This document shows positions 26,078-33,737 of a stretch of 49,963 nt of DNA, piece after piece. The stretch lies in NCBI GenBank assembly GCA_021816585.1, contig JAKAXL010000004.1, forward strand, positions 1-49,963, given 5' to 3'. A program made the position numbers and the translations under genes. Source of the stretch: Pseudomonadota bacterium. GTDB taxonomy: Bacteria; Pseudomonadota; Gammaproteobacteria; Burkholderiales; Burkholderiaceae_C. The notes beneath the pieces were generated by a model, which saw only the letters and a list, made by a program, of their open reading frames with translations, was not told the origin of the DNA and ran no database searches. The first letter of the stretch is position 1. Every line of letters begins with the position of its first letter.

Positions 26078-27687
26078 TGCGGAATCATCTTGTCCAGGGC
26101 GCGGTCCTGTTTCAGCCGCTGCTGCATCGCGCGCATCCGCGCGTCGATGATCGAGGCCTCGAAGTAGTCGGCGCCGGGGGTCTTGTGCGCGATGTGCAGC
26201 TGCATCAGCGCGCCTTCCAGGTTGCCGTCCAGCGCGTAGGCCTCGGCGGTGGCGCGATGCTGCGCGGCGAATTCGCCGCAGGCGGCGTAGGCCTGCGCCA
26301 GCCAGGTCCACAGCTGTTCGTCGTGCGGATGCAGCACCGTCTGCTCGCGCAGGAAGTCGCGAGCCTCGGTCTTCGTCGAAGGGCTCGCCAGCAACGCGCG
26401 CGCCTGCAGGTGCAGCAGCGCCGTCGAGTGCGGCGCCTCGGCGCGCAGCTTGCGCGCCAGATCCAGTGCCTCGTCCGGCTTCGAGCGCGCCATCAGCCAG
26501 TCGGCGCGCAGCAGCCGCAGCGGCAGATGCTGGCCGGGGTCCAGGCCTTCGGCCAGCTGCTCGGCCTGGCGCAGCGCGGCGTCGCACTTGTCGAGCTCGC
26601 CGGCGCGCAGCCAGCACACGGCTGCGCAATAGGCCCAGGCGCAACGCTGCGCCGGGTACTTGTCGGGGCGCCCCGGCTGCGCCTGGCGCATGCTCAGCGC
26701 CAGCCGGCGCATGTCCTCGATGCGCGTGGGCTCCAGCGCGCGCGCGCGTGCGTTCATCAGCCAGAAGCGCAGCGTGGTGTCGGGCGGCAGCGGCTCGTCG
26801 CCGCCGAGTTCCTGCGCATAGGCGATGCGTTCGCTGGTCAGCGGGTGGTCCTGCAGGAACGCGAACACCACCGAATCGTCCAGGCGCGACAGGTACTGCA
26901 GGCGCTCGAGCATGCTGGCCATCGCCTGCGGCGGATAGCCGCTGGCGCGCAGCACGCCGATGCCCACGCGGTCGGCGTCGCGCTCGTTGCTGCGCGAAAA
27001 GCGCAGCTCCCGATCCGCCACCGCGGCCTGTCCGCCCAGCAGCAGGCCTTCGGCGGCCTGCCCGCTGCCGGCCACGCCGGCCAGCACGGCCAGCACCATC
27101 GAGCCGATGGACAGCGCGCCGTTGGACCCCGCGCGCGCCATGCGCTGCTCGATGTGGCGTTGCGTGATGTGCGACATCTCGTGCGCGAACACCGCCGCCA
27201 CCTGCGCTTCGGCCACCGCGTCGACGACCATGCCGGTGTACACGCCGATGTGGCCCCCAGGCAGCGCGAAGGCGTTGAACACCGCCTCGCGCAGCAGGAA
27301 CACCGAGAAGTGGCGCGGCGCCTCCGGCTCGGCGGCAGCCAGCTCGGCCTTGCGCAGGCGCTCGACGATGCTCTGCAGGTAATCGCGCAGCAGCGCGTCG
27401 CGCAGGTAGTGCGGATCCTGGCGGATCTCGGACATGATGCGCTGGCCCAGGCGCTGCTCCAGCACCGGGCTGAGCACGCCCTGGCCGGCGTCGCCCAGCG
27501 CCGGCAGGCTGGCGATCGACTCTCCCGGCATGGCCGCGCGCGCCAGCAGCGGCTGCAGCGCCAGCCCGGCGCAGCCCAGGCAGCACAGCAGCGCACGGCG
27601 GCGCGGCGAAGGCGCGACGCCCGCATGTCGGGCGCCACGGCCGACGCCGCGGACGGCGCTGGGTGCGAGGCGGCGGGCTCGGGGCAT
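26074..27687 (-). CDS. M48-family metalloprotease with TPR-like tail (BepA/YfgC type)
   Basis: Probably a periplasmic zinc protease in outer-membrane protein quality control, like E. coli BepA, which acts on LptD and BamA. The 537-residue product has an N-terminal Arg-rich signal region (about 28-52), the zinc motif HEMSH at 169-173 and the third ligand region SNERDADRVG near 230. Helical repeats typical of TPRs fill about 340-537. It overlaps the ligase start by four bases (ATGA) and begins 15 bases after the enzyme I stop, so it is in the same transcription unit. Confidence 0.9.
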   Translation of the reverse strand: MPRARRLAPSAVRGVGRGARHAGVAPSPRRRALLCCLGCAGLALQPLLARAAMPGESIASLPALGDAGQGVLSPVLEQRLGQRIMSEIRQDPHYLRDALLRDYLQSIVERLRKAELAAAEPEAPRHFSVFLLREAVFNAFALPGGHIGVYTGMVVDAVAEAQVAAVFAHEMSHITQRHIEQRMARAGSNGALSIGSMVLAVLAGVAGSGQAAEGLLLGGQAAVADRELRFSRSNERDADRVGIGVLRASGYPPQAMASMLERLQYLSRLDDSVVFAFLQDHPLTSERIAYAQELGGDEPLPPDTTLRFWLMNARARALEPTRIEDMRRLALSMRQAQPGRPDKYPAQRCAWAYCAAVCWLRAGELDKCDAALRQAEQLAEGLDPGQHLPLRLLRADWLMARSKPDEALDLARKLRAEAPHSTALLHLQARALLASPSTKTEARDFLREQTVLHPHDEQLWTWLAQAYAACGEFAAQHRATAEAYALDGNLEGALMQLHIAHKTPGADYFEASIIDARMRAMQQRLKQDRALDKMIPQ

Positions 27688-27702
27688 CGTGGTCGATGCG
27701 CT

Positions 27703-29460
27703 TCAGGCGGCGAGCGCGGCGAGGGCGCGCGCCTGATCCTCGGGCTCGAACTGGCCCAGCACCGCCTGCGCCAGCGGCGCCAGCCGCGAGCAGTCGGCGC
27801 GCAGCACTTCCTTCTTGACCGCCAGCAGCTGCGCCGGGTGCATCGAAAAGCTGCGCAGCCCCAGCCCGAGCAGCAGGCGCGTGAGCTGCGGATCGCCGGC
27901 CATTTCGCCGCACACGCTGACGTGCACCGGGCGGTCCTTCCACGAATGCGCGGCGTGCGACTGCGCGATGGCCTGCGCCAGCAGTTGCAGCACGGCCGGA
28001 TGCAGCGGGTCGTACAGCTCGGCCACGCTCTCGTCGGCGCGGTCGATGGCCAGCGTGTACTGCACCAGGTCGTTGGTGCCGATGGAGATGAAATCGAAGT
28101 GGCGCAGGAACAGCGGCAGCATCAGCACCGCCCCCGGCACCTCGATCATGGCACCCACCTCCACGGCGCCCGGCTCGATGCCGGCTGCGCGCAGCTCGGA
28201 GCGCGCCAGCTCGAGCTGCGCGAAGGTCTGGTGCAGCTCGCGCGCATGCGCCAGCATCGGCACCAGGATGCGCAGGCGCCCGAAACCGGCGGCACGCAGC
28301 AGCGCGCGCAGCTGCACGCGGAACATCGCGGGGTCGGACAGGCTGTAGCGGATCGCCCGCAGGCCCAGCGCCGGATTCAGGTGGGTGAACTCGCCGTCGC
28401 GGTAATCGGCGCCGTCGTCCAGCGGCTTGTCGGCGCCGATGTCGATGGTGCGGATGGTCACCGGCCGACCGCCCATGGTCTGCACGACGCGCCGGTAGGC
28501 CTCGAACTGCTCGTCCTCGCCCGGCAGGTCGCGGCCGCGGTTCATGAACAGGAATTCGGTGCGGAACAACCCGATTCCCGAGGCGCCGCCGCGCAGCGCG
28601 GCCTCGCAATCGTCGGGCAGCTCGATGTTGGCGAGCAGCTCGATGCTCTGGCCGTCGAGGGTGCGCGCCGGCGTGTTGCGCAGACGTTGCAGGCGCTGGC
28701 GCGCCAGCTCCGATTCCTGCTTGCGCACGCGGTAGTCGTCGACGATGGCCGGCGACGGATCCACGATGAGCAGGCCGTTGTCGCCGTCGATGATCACCCA
28801 GTCGTCCTGGCGGATCAGCCGGCTGGCCTCGCGCGCGCCGACCACCGCCGGGATGTCCAGGCTGCGCGCGACGATCGCGGTGTGCGAGGTCTTGCCGCCG
28901 ATGTCGGTGACGAAGCCGCGGAACACGCCCTGCTTGAACTGCATCATGTCGGCCGGAGCGATGTCGTGCGCCACCAGCACCAGGTCCTCGTCGCCGTGCG
29001 CGCCGCCGTCGATGGCCTGCGTACCGCGCAGCGCGCGCAGCAGCCGCTCGACGACCTGCTCGACGTCGGCCTTGCGTTCGCGCAGGTAGCTGTCGTCCAT
29101 CTCGTCGAAGCTGCGCGCGATCACGTCCAGCTGCGCCGTCAACGCCCACTCGGCGTTGTAGCGCCGACGGCGGATCCAGTTCGCCGTCTCGCGCCCGATA
29201 TGCGGGTCGTCGAGCAGCATCTTGTGCACGTCGATGAACGCTGCCAGTTCGGGCGGAGCATCCGACGGAAGCTCCGTCTGCAGGGTCTGCAGCTCGTCGC
29301 GCACCGCGGCGCGCGCCGAGCGCAGGCGGTTCACCTCCTGCTCCTCCTGGCCGGGATCGACGAAATAGTGCGCGACGTCGAGTCGGGCCGACGACATGAG
29401 CACGGCGCGCCCGACGGCGACGCCGCGCGAAACCGGGATACCGAACATCTGCAGGGCCAT
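27703..29460 (-). CDS. ptsI: Phosphoenolpyruvate-protein phosphotransferase, enzyme I
   Basis: Autophosphorylates from PEP and passes phosphate to HPr. The 585-residue product has the phosphorylated His193 in GGKTSHTAIVARS, the PEP-binding GLFRTEFLFM and IGTNDLVQYTLAIDR segments, and the active-site Cys in VSVCGEMAGD. There is no GAF domain, so it is ptsI rather than ptsP. It lies 28 bases after the sensor kinase gene. No PTS sugar permease is in the window, so phosphate probably flows to the regulatory EIIA(Man) upstream. Confidence 0.94.
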   Translation of the reverse strand: MALQMFGIPVSRGVAVGRAVLMSSARLDVAHYFVDPGQEEQEVNRLRSARAAVRDELQTLQTELPSDAPPELAAFIDVHKMLLDDPHIGRETANWIRRRRYNAEWALTAQLDVIARSFDEMDDSYLRERKADVEQVVERLLRALRGTQAIDGGAHGDEDLVLVAHDIAPADMMQFKQGVFRGFVTDIGGKTSHTAIVARSLDIPAVVGAREASRLIRQDDWVIIDGDNGLLIVDPSPAIVDDYRVRKQESELARQRLQRLRNTPARTLDGQSIELLANIELPDDCEAALRGGASGIGLFRTEFLFMNRGRDLPGEDEQFEAYRRVVQTMGGRPVTIRTIDIGADKPLDDGADYRDGEFTHLNPALGLRAIRYSLSDPAMFRVQLRALLRAAGFGRLRILVPMLAHARELHQTFAQLELARSELRAAGIEPGAVEVGAMIEVPGAVLMLPLFLRHFDFISIGTNDLVQYTLAIDRADESVAELYDPLHPAVLQLLAQAIAQSHAAHSWKDRPVHVSVCGEMAGDPQLTRLLLGLGLRSFSMHPAQLLAVKKEVLRADCSRLAPLAQAVLGQFEPEDQARALAALAA

Positions 29461-29488
29461 GGCAGCAATGGTACGAGGCCGCGGCGGC

Positions 29489-30661
29489 TTACAGCGCGGC
29501 GAGTTCGAGCACGAAGCAGGCGCCGCCGCCGGGATTGGGCTCGTAATGGGCGTCGCCGCCGTGCAGGCGGGCGATTCGCCGCACCAGCGCCAGCCCCAGC
29601 CCGCTGCCCTCGGCGCGGCCGCCCAGGCGGATGAAGGGTTCGAAGATATGCTCGGCCTGCGCCTGCGGAACTCCGGGGCCGCGATCGCGCACGACGATGC
29701 GCACCCCCTGCGCCGTGCGCCGCACCAGCAGCTGCGCGCCGTCGCCGCCCGCATGCTTGCGCGCATTGCTCAGCAGGTTGCGGATGCCGTGGCGCAGCAG
29801 CCGTTCGTCGGCGCGCATGCGCACCCAGTCGCCGCTGGCCTCGATGTCCTCGCGCGCCGCCTCCTCGGCGGCCACCGCCAGCACGTCGACCTCCTCGACC
29901 TGCAGCGAATGCGTGGCGCCGGCGTCGAGCCGGCTGAACAGCAGTATCGAGCCGATCAGCCGGTCGAGTTCGGCCAGGTCGCGCCGAGCCTCGTCCATCG
30001 CGCGCCCGCGCAGGCGCGCGGCGCCGCCGTCGGGCTCGTCGTGCTCGAGTTTCTCCAGGATCATGCGCAGCCGTGTCAGCGGCGTGCGCAATTCGTGCGA
30101 GGTATAGGCCAGCAGGGACTTGTGGCTGCGCACCAGCGCCTCGATGCGCTCGGCCGCCTGGTTGAAGGCCACCGCCAGCGCAGCGACCTCGTCCTTGCCC
30201 TCGACAGGCACGCGCGCCCCGAGGTCCAGGTTGCCCAAGGCCTGCACGCCACGCTGCAGGCGGTGCAGGCGCCGCGTCAGGCGGTGCATCAGCGGCAGGG
30301 TCACGGCGCCGACCACCAGCGCGCTCAGCAGCGTGGTGCTCAGCGGGGACAGCAGCAGGTGGCGCCACGGCGACGGCTTGAGGCCGTACAGATGGAAAAA
30401 GGCCTGCAGCAGCTGCTTGCGCAGCTCGGCCTGCTGCGGGTCGGAGAAGAACACCATGTGCAGCACCAGCGCGGACACCAGCGCCTGCGCGACCAGCGCG
30501 GCCACCAGCGCCAGCGCGATGCGCGCTCCCAGGCGCGAGCGCGGCTGCGTCTCGCCGGGCGCTGCCGCCAGCGGAACCGGAACCTGCGCGCCCGGCGTGG
30601 GGGGTTCCGCCTCGGCGGCGGCCGGCGGCGACGGGGTCTGCAGCAGCGTCGGGACGTTCAT
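29489..30661 (-). CDS. Two-component sensor histidine kinase
   Basis: A 390-residue inner-membrane sensor. A Pro-rich cytoplasmic start (1-40) precedes membrane segments at about 48-71 and 103-125, with only about 30 residues of periplasmic loop between them. HAMP follows (about 126-175), then the phosphoacceptor His189 in YTSHELRTPL and the ATPase part with N box (RNLLSNARKHA), VRDRGPGVP and GSGLGLALV. The tiny loop makes direct periplasmic ligand sensing unlikely. It is 45 bases downstream of its response regulator. Both lie between the HPr and enzyme I genes. Confidence 0.92.
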   Translation of the reverse strand: MNVPTLLQTPSPPAAAEAEPPTPGAQVPVPLAAAPGETQPRSRLGARIALALVAALVAQALVSALVLHMVFFSDPQQAELRKQLLQAFFHLYGLKPSPWRHLLLSPLSTTLLSALVVGAVTLPLMHRLTRRLHRLQRGVQALGNLDLGARVPVEGKDEVAALAVAFNQAAERIEALVRSHKSLLAYTSHELRTPLTRLRMILEKLEHDEPDGGAARLRGRAMDEARRDLAELDRLIGSILLFSRLDAGATHSLQVEEVDVLAVAAEEAAREDIEASGDWVRMRADERLLRHGIRNLLSNARKHAGGDGAQLLVRRTAQGVRIVVRDRGPGVPQAQAEHIFEPFIRLGGRAEGSGLGLALVRRIARLHGGDAHYEPNPGGGACFVLELAAL

Positions 30662-30705
30662 GCAATCGCCTGCAACGGATGGCACCGGGTCGGCATGCGG
30701 CGGGC

Positions 30706-31461
30706 TCAGCCGCCGTCCTGGCTGCGTGCGAACACGTAACCCGCCCCGCGCAGCGTCAGAATGCGCCGCGGATGCCGCGGATCGTCCTCCAGCACGGCAC
30801 GGATGCGGCTGATGTGCACGTCGACGGAGCGGTCGTAGACGTCCTGCGCGCCGCTGCTCTTGACCGCGTCGAGCAGGAATTCGCGCGACAGCACCCGGCC
30901 CGGGTGCCGGGCCAGCGCCAGCAGCAGGTCGAACTGGTAGCCGGTGAGGCTGCGTGCCTCGCCGTCGATGCGTGCCTGGCGCGCCTGCGGGTCGATCTCC
31001 AGGCGTCCGAAGCGCAGCAGCGGGGTCGCTCCGGGCAGGCCCTGGCGCCGGCGCACGATGGCGCGCAGCCGCGCCAGCAGCTCGCGCGGCTCGAAGGGTT
31101 TGGGCAGGTAGTCGTCGGCGCCGAGTTCGAGCCCGATCACGCGGTCCAGCGGGTCGCCGCGCGCGCTCAGCACGAGCACCGGCAGGTCGTCGCCGCCGCC
31201 GCGCAGGCGCCGGCACAGGTCCAGGCCGTCGCCGTCGGGCAGCATCAGGTCGAGAATCGCCGCGTCGAAGCCGGGCCCCTGGTGGGAGCCGTCGAGCTCG
31301 CTCAGCGATTGCGCCAGCGTGGTGGCGCGGCGCACCGTCCAGCCGGCCTCGTTCAGGTAGTCCTCGACCATCTGGCCCAGGCGCAGGTCGTCCTCGACCA
31401 GCAGCACGCGCGGGCGCGCGGCGATGGGGGGCGCGGTGGCGTTGGCGTTGGAGTCGGACAT
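30706..31461 (-). CDS. OmpR/PhoB-family response regulator
   Basis: A 251-residue DNA-binding regulator. The receiver domain (about 17-130) has the acidic pair in LLVEDD, the phosphorylated Asp71 in AILDLMLPDGDG and the conserved Lys in LPKPFEP. The winged-helix domain (about 145-245) ends with RTLRGAGYVF-type residues. It is cognate to the kinase directly downstream. Its targets are unknown. Confidence 0.94.
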   Translation of the reverse strand: MSDSNANATAPPIAARPRVLLVEDDLRLGQMVEDYLNEAGWTVRRATTLAQSLSELDGSHQGPGFDAAILDLMLPDGDGLDLCRRLRGGGDDLPVLVLSARGDPLDRVIGLELGADDYLPKPFEPRELLARLRAIVRRRQGLPGATPLLRFGRLEIDPQARQARIDGEARSLTGYQFDLLLALARHPGRVLSREFLLDAVKSSGAQDVYDRSVDVHISRIRAVLEDDPRHPRRILTLRGAGYVFARSQDGG

Positions 31462-31627
31462 TTCTGGGCAGGGCAGGTCGTGGGTCGGGGTCGGGCGCCG
31501 CCGCGCCCGGCACGCCAGGGCGCAGCATGCACGCGCCGCGTTGCCCGGCGTCTTCGCGCGTATGTCGAAGTATTGCGCAAGCGCACGCCGGATGCGGCGC
31601 CTGGGCCGGCCCGGGTCCCGCGGCCGG

Positions 31628-31897
31628 CTACTCGCCTTCGCCGAACTTGTCCTGCACCAGCGCGTGCAGCGCGTCCAGCGCCTGCTCGGCGTCGGCGCCG
31701 TCCGCCTCCAGCACCAGGCGTGTTCCCTGGCCGGCGGCCAGCATCATGACTCCCATGATGCTCTTCGCATTGACGCGTCGCGTGCCCTTGCCGAGCCAGA
31801 TGTCGCTGTCGAATTCGGAGGCCAGCTTGGTCAGCTTGGCCGAAGCGCGGGCGTGCAGCCCCAGCTTGTTGGCGATCAGGATCTCGCGTCGGAGCAT
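31628..31897 (-). CDS. ptsH: Phosphocarrier protein HPr
   Basis: Relays phosphate from enzyme I to EIIA. The 89-residue product has the phosphorylated His15 in NKLGLHARAS and the regulatory Ser46 in VNAKSIMGVMML, the site of HPr kinase in organisms that have it. Its first 22 bases overlap the end of the EIIA gene. It is separated from enzyme I by the two-component genes. Confidence 0.95.
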   Translation of the reverse strand: MLRREILIANKLGLHARASAKLTKLASEFDSDIWLGKGTRRVNAKSIMGVMMLAAGQGTRLVLEADGADAEQALDALHALVQDKFGEGE

Positions 31898-32388
31898 GGG
31901 CACGGTGGCGCCGCGGCGGCGCAGGGGTCGGGCGGGCAGCAGGGCTGCGGTGACGAGGCCTCGATCTCGGCGACGGCGCGCTGTCCGCCCTCGACGGCGC
32001 GCGGCACCAGGCGGTCGAGGCCCTCGTCGCGATAGCACAGGCAGCGCAGCAGCATCGGCAGGTTGACGCCGCCGACCAGGCGCACACGCGGTGTGCTTGC
32101 GGTTTCCGAGAGCAGGCTGCGAGCGGTGTTGCACGGGGTCGCGCCGATGGCGTCGGTCAGCACCAGCACCTCGCCGTCGTCACGCGCCAGGCGGGCGACG
32201 GCCTGCCTGGCGTCGCGCAACACCGCTTGCGGGGAGGCGTCGGCGGCCACGTCCAGACCCTCGAGCCCCTGCGGTGCCGCGCAATACACGTGCCCGGCGC
32301 AGGCGCAAAGCGCACTCGCCAGCGGGGCGTGGGCGATGATCAGGATGCCGGGCACGAACGGTTGCGCAGGGTACGTCGAGCCGTCCAT
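31876..32388 (-). CDS. PTS system EIIA component, mannose (Man) family
   Basis: A 170-residue cytoplasmic protein of the EIIA(Man) fold. His20 in ILIIAHAPLASAL is the predicted phosphorylation site, and VLTDAIGATPCN and LVGGVNLPMLLR are family motifs. With no IIB, IIC or IID gene nearby it is probably a regulatory acceptor, as in other betaproteobacteria. It has an odd C-terminal tail of about 25 residues containing five Cys and many Pro, part of which is encoded in the overlap with ptsH. Confidence 0.88.
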   Translation of the reverse strand: MDGSTYPAQPFVPGILIIAHAPLASALCACAGHVYCAAPQGLEGLDVAADASPQAVLRDARQAVARLARDDGEVLVLTDAIGATPCNTARSLLSETASTPRVRLVGGVNLPMLLRCLCYRDEGLDRLVPRAVEGGQRAVAEIEASSPQPCCPPDPCAAAAPPCPCSDARS

Positions 32389-32432
32389 GGTAGCTGCATC
32401 GCAGCAAAGACGCGGGGAAATCCTCCGCCGCG

Positions 32433-33035
32433 TCAGTCCGGGGCGGCGCCCAGGCGCACCGAGGACGCGAACATGTGCGCCGCATCGCGCTTGTAGTGCG
32501 CCTGCTGCCCCAGCACCGTGGCCTGGAACACCTGCGAGCCCTGGGCGAACAGCAATACATGCTCGCGCAGCGCCTGGCCGCCCGGGGCCTGTCCGGCGAG
32601 GTCGAGCTGGAGCGCGTCGGCAAGGCCCTCGGAGGCGTGCGTGACGTGGGCCGGCTGCGATGCCAGCACGCGCGCCGAGACGTTCGCCAGGGCCGCGCGA
32701 TGCATCTCGGCCAGCGCCGGCGCGACCAGCGAGGGGTCGCCGAGGTCGGCGTGGGCCAGCGCGAAGGTCATGTCGGCCGCCTTGCAGCCGGTCATGCTCA
32801 TGGCGACGCGCTTGCCCGCCAGCATGACCGGCTGGGTCACGGTGAGGGGCTTGCAGGGGAAGTCGAGCAGGATGTCGACTTCCTTCGGCCCCGCCTGGCG
32901 CCAGTCCAGCGCCGGCGAGCAGGCGAACAGGCAGCCGGCGGCGGCCGCCGCCGCCAGCATCCGGGTCGCGCGCCACACCGACGCAGGCAGTCTTGATCGT
33001 ACGCAAGGGTCTTGCGTGGTACGCGGATTTAGCAT
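32433..33035 (-). CDS. Hypothetical lipoprotein
   Basis: A 200-residue protein of unknown function. The N-terminus is positively charged, followed by a hydrophobic Ala run and a lipobox-like LFAC ending at about residue 39, which suggests export and lipidation. The mature part contains two further cysteines (FPCKPL and MTGCKAAD) that could form a disulphide. A catalytic motif was not recognised. A -10-like box sits 6 bases before the ATG. It lies just upstream of the EIIA gene and may be the first gene of the block. Confidence 0.75.
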   Translation of the reverse strand: MLNPRTTQDPCVRSRLPASVWRATRMLAAAAAAGCLFACSPALDWRQAGPKEVDILLDFPCKPLTVTQPVMLAGKRVAMSMTGCKAADMTFALAHADLGDPSLVAPALAEMHRAALANVSARVLASQPAHVTHASEGLADALQLDLAGQAPGGQALREHVLLFAQGSQVFQATVLGQQAHYKRDAAHMFASSVRLGAAPD

Positions 33036-33041
33036 GTTTTC

Positions 33042-33047
33042 ATTATC
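33042..33047 (-). promoter_or_regulatory. Candidate -10 box immediately upstream of the lipoprotein gene
   Basis: GATAAT on the minus strand ends 6 bases before the ATG at 33035. As with pyrF and tldD, the predicted transcript would begin at or next to the start codon. Confidence 0.45.
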
Positions 33048-33071
33048 CCAGCATGCGAGAGTCCCCCGGCC

Positions 33072-33593
33072 ATGCGTCTCGAATCGCCGTCCGCCGCCGC
33101 GCTCTCGCGGCGCTCGCTGCTGCGCGCACCGGCGGCTTGCATGACGCTGGGCGCGGCCCTGCTGGCGCTGCCCCTGGCGGCCCGCGCCGACACCCCGCTG
33201 CCGGCGGCGCGCGACCTGCGCGCCAGCGTGGCACAGGCGGCGCGTCGCGGCCAGCCGCTGGTGCTGCTGTTCAGCCTGCCCGGTTGCGGCTACTGCGAAC
33301 AGGTGCGCCGCAATACCTACCGCTGGCTGCTGCGCGATGGCGTCGACGTGCAGCAACTGGAGATGCTGCCCGGCTACCGCCTGCGCGATTTCGACGGCCG
33401 CGACACCAACGGCGAGGCGCTGGCCGCACGCTATCACGTGCAGCTGGCGCCCACCGTGCTGTTCCTGGGCCCCGGCGGACGCGAGATCGGAGAGCGCCTG
33501 GTCGGCGCCGGCGAGCCGGATTTCTACGAGGCCTTCGTGGACCGCTCGCTGCAGCAGGCGCGGGAACACCTGAAGGAGCCGGCGGGCCGCTGA
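33072..33593 (+). CDS. Exported thioredoxin-fold protein with CGYC motif
   Basis: A 173-residue protein with an N-terminal signal (about 11-39) that includes a twin-Arg-like SRRSLLR, then a thioredoxin fold with Cys72-Gly-Tyr-Cys75 and a cis-Pro candidate in LAPTVLFLGPGG. It resembles the SoxW/thioredoxin-2 group, whose members reduce or isomerise disulphides in the periplasm. The substrate is unknown. It is divergent from the lipoprotein and 144 bases upstream of the efflux cluster. Confidence 0.85.
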   Translation: MRLESPSAAALSRRSLLRAPAACMTLGAALLALPLAARADTPLPAARDLRASVAQAARRGQPLVLLFSLPGCGYCEQVRRNTYRWLLRDGVDVQQLEMLPGYRLRDFDGRDTNGEALAARYHVQLAPTVLFLGPGGREIGERLVGAGEPDFYEAFVDRSLQQAREHLKEPAGR

Positions 33594-33643
33594 GGCGTGG
33601 GCGCGTGGTCGACGCGACCGCTGCGGCTGCGGGATTTCCCTTA

Positions 33644-33649
33644 TATACT
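33644..33649 (+). promoter_or_regulatory. -10 box of the RND efflux cluster
   Basis: TATACT in a short AT-rich patch, about 90 bases before the TolC-like gene. The -35 region is poor. Operator-like repeats begin two bases downstream and would cover the transcription start. Confidence 0.55.
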
Positions 33650-33650
33650 G

Positions 33651-33680
33651 ATACTGCTAGGGGTATGCGGGGAGCATACC
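33651..33680 (+). promoter_or_regulatory. Composite CsoR-type operator candidate
   Basis: Site A, ATACTGCTAGGGGTAT (33651-33666), matches a palindrome ATACCCCT-AGGGGTAT in 14 of 16 positions, a form like known CsoR/CstR operators. Site B, GGTATGC-GGGGA-GCATACC (33662-33680), is a perfect 7-bp inverted repeat that shares the GGTAT of site A. Both lie directly downstream of the -10 box, where a repressor would block initiation. A CsoR-family gene is at the end of the same cluster. Confidence 0.6.
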
Positions 33681-33737
33681 GGGACCACTTCCGCGTGGCG
33701 CATCGCGGAACAGGCTGCAGGCACATGGGGGCACGAA

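Noticed and set aside
24212-29149. A possible giant fusion of ligase, protease and enzyme I
   Set aside because: The open frame is continuous, but only its ligase part matches a family. The protease and enzyme I are encoded in other frames with proper starts and motifs.
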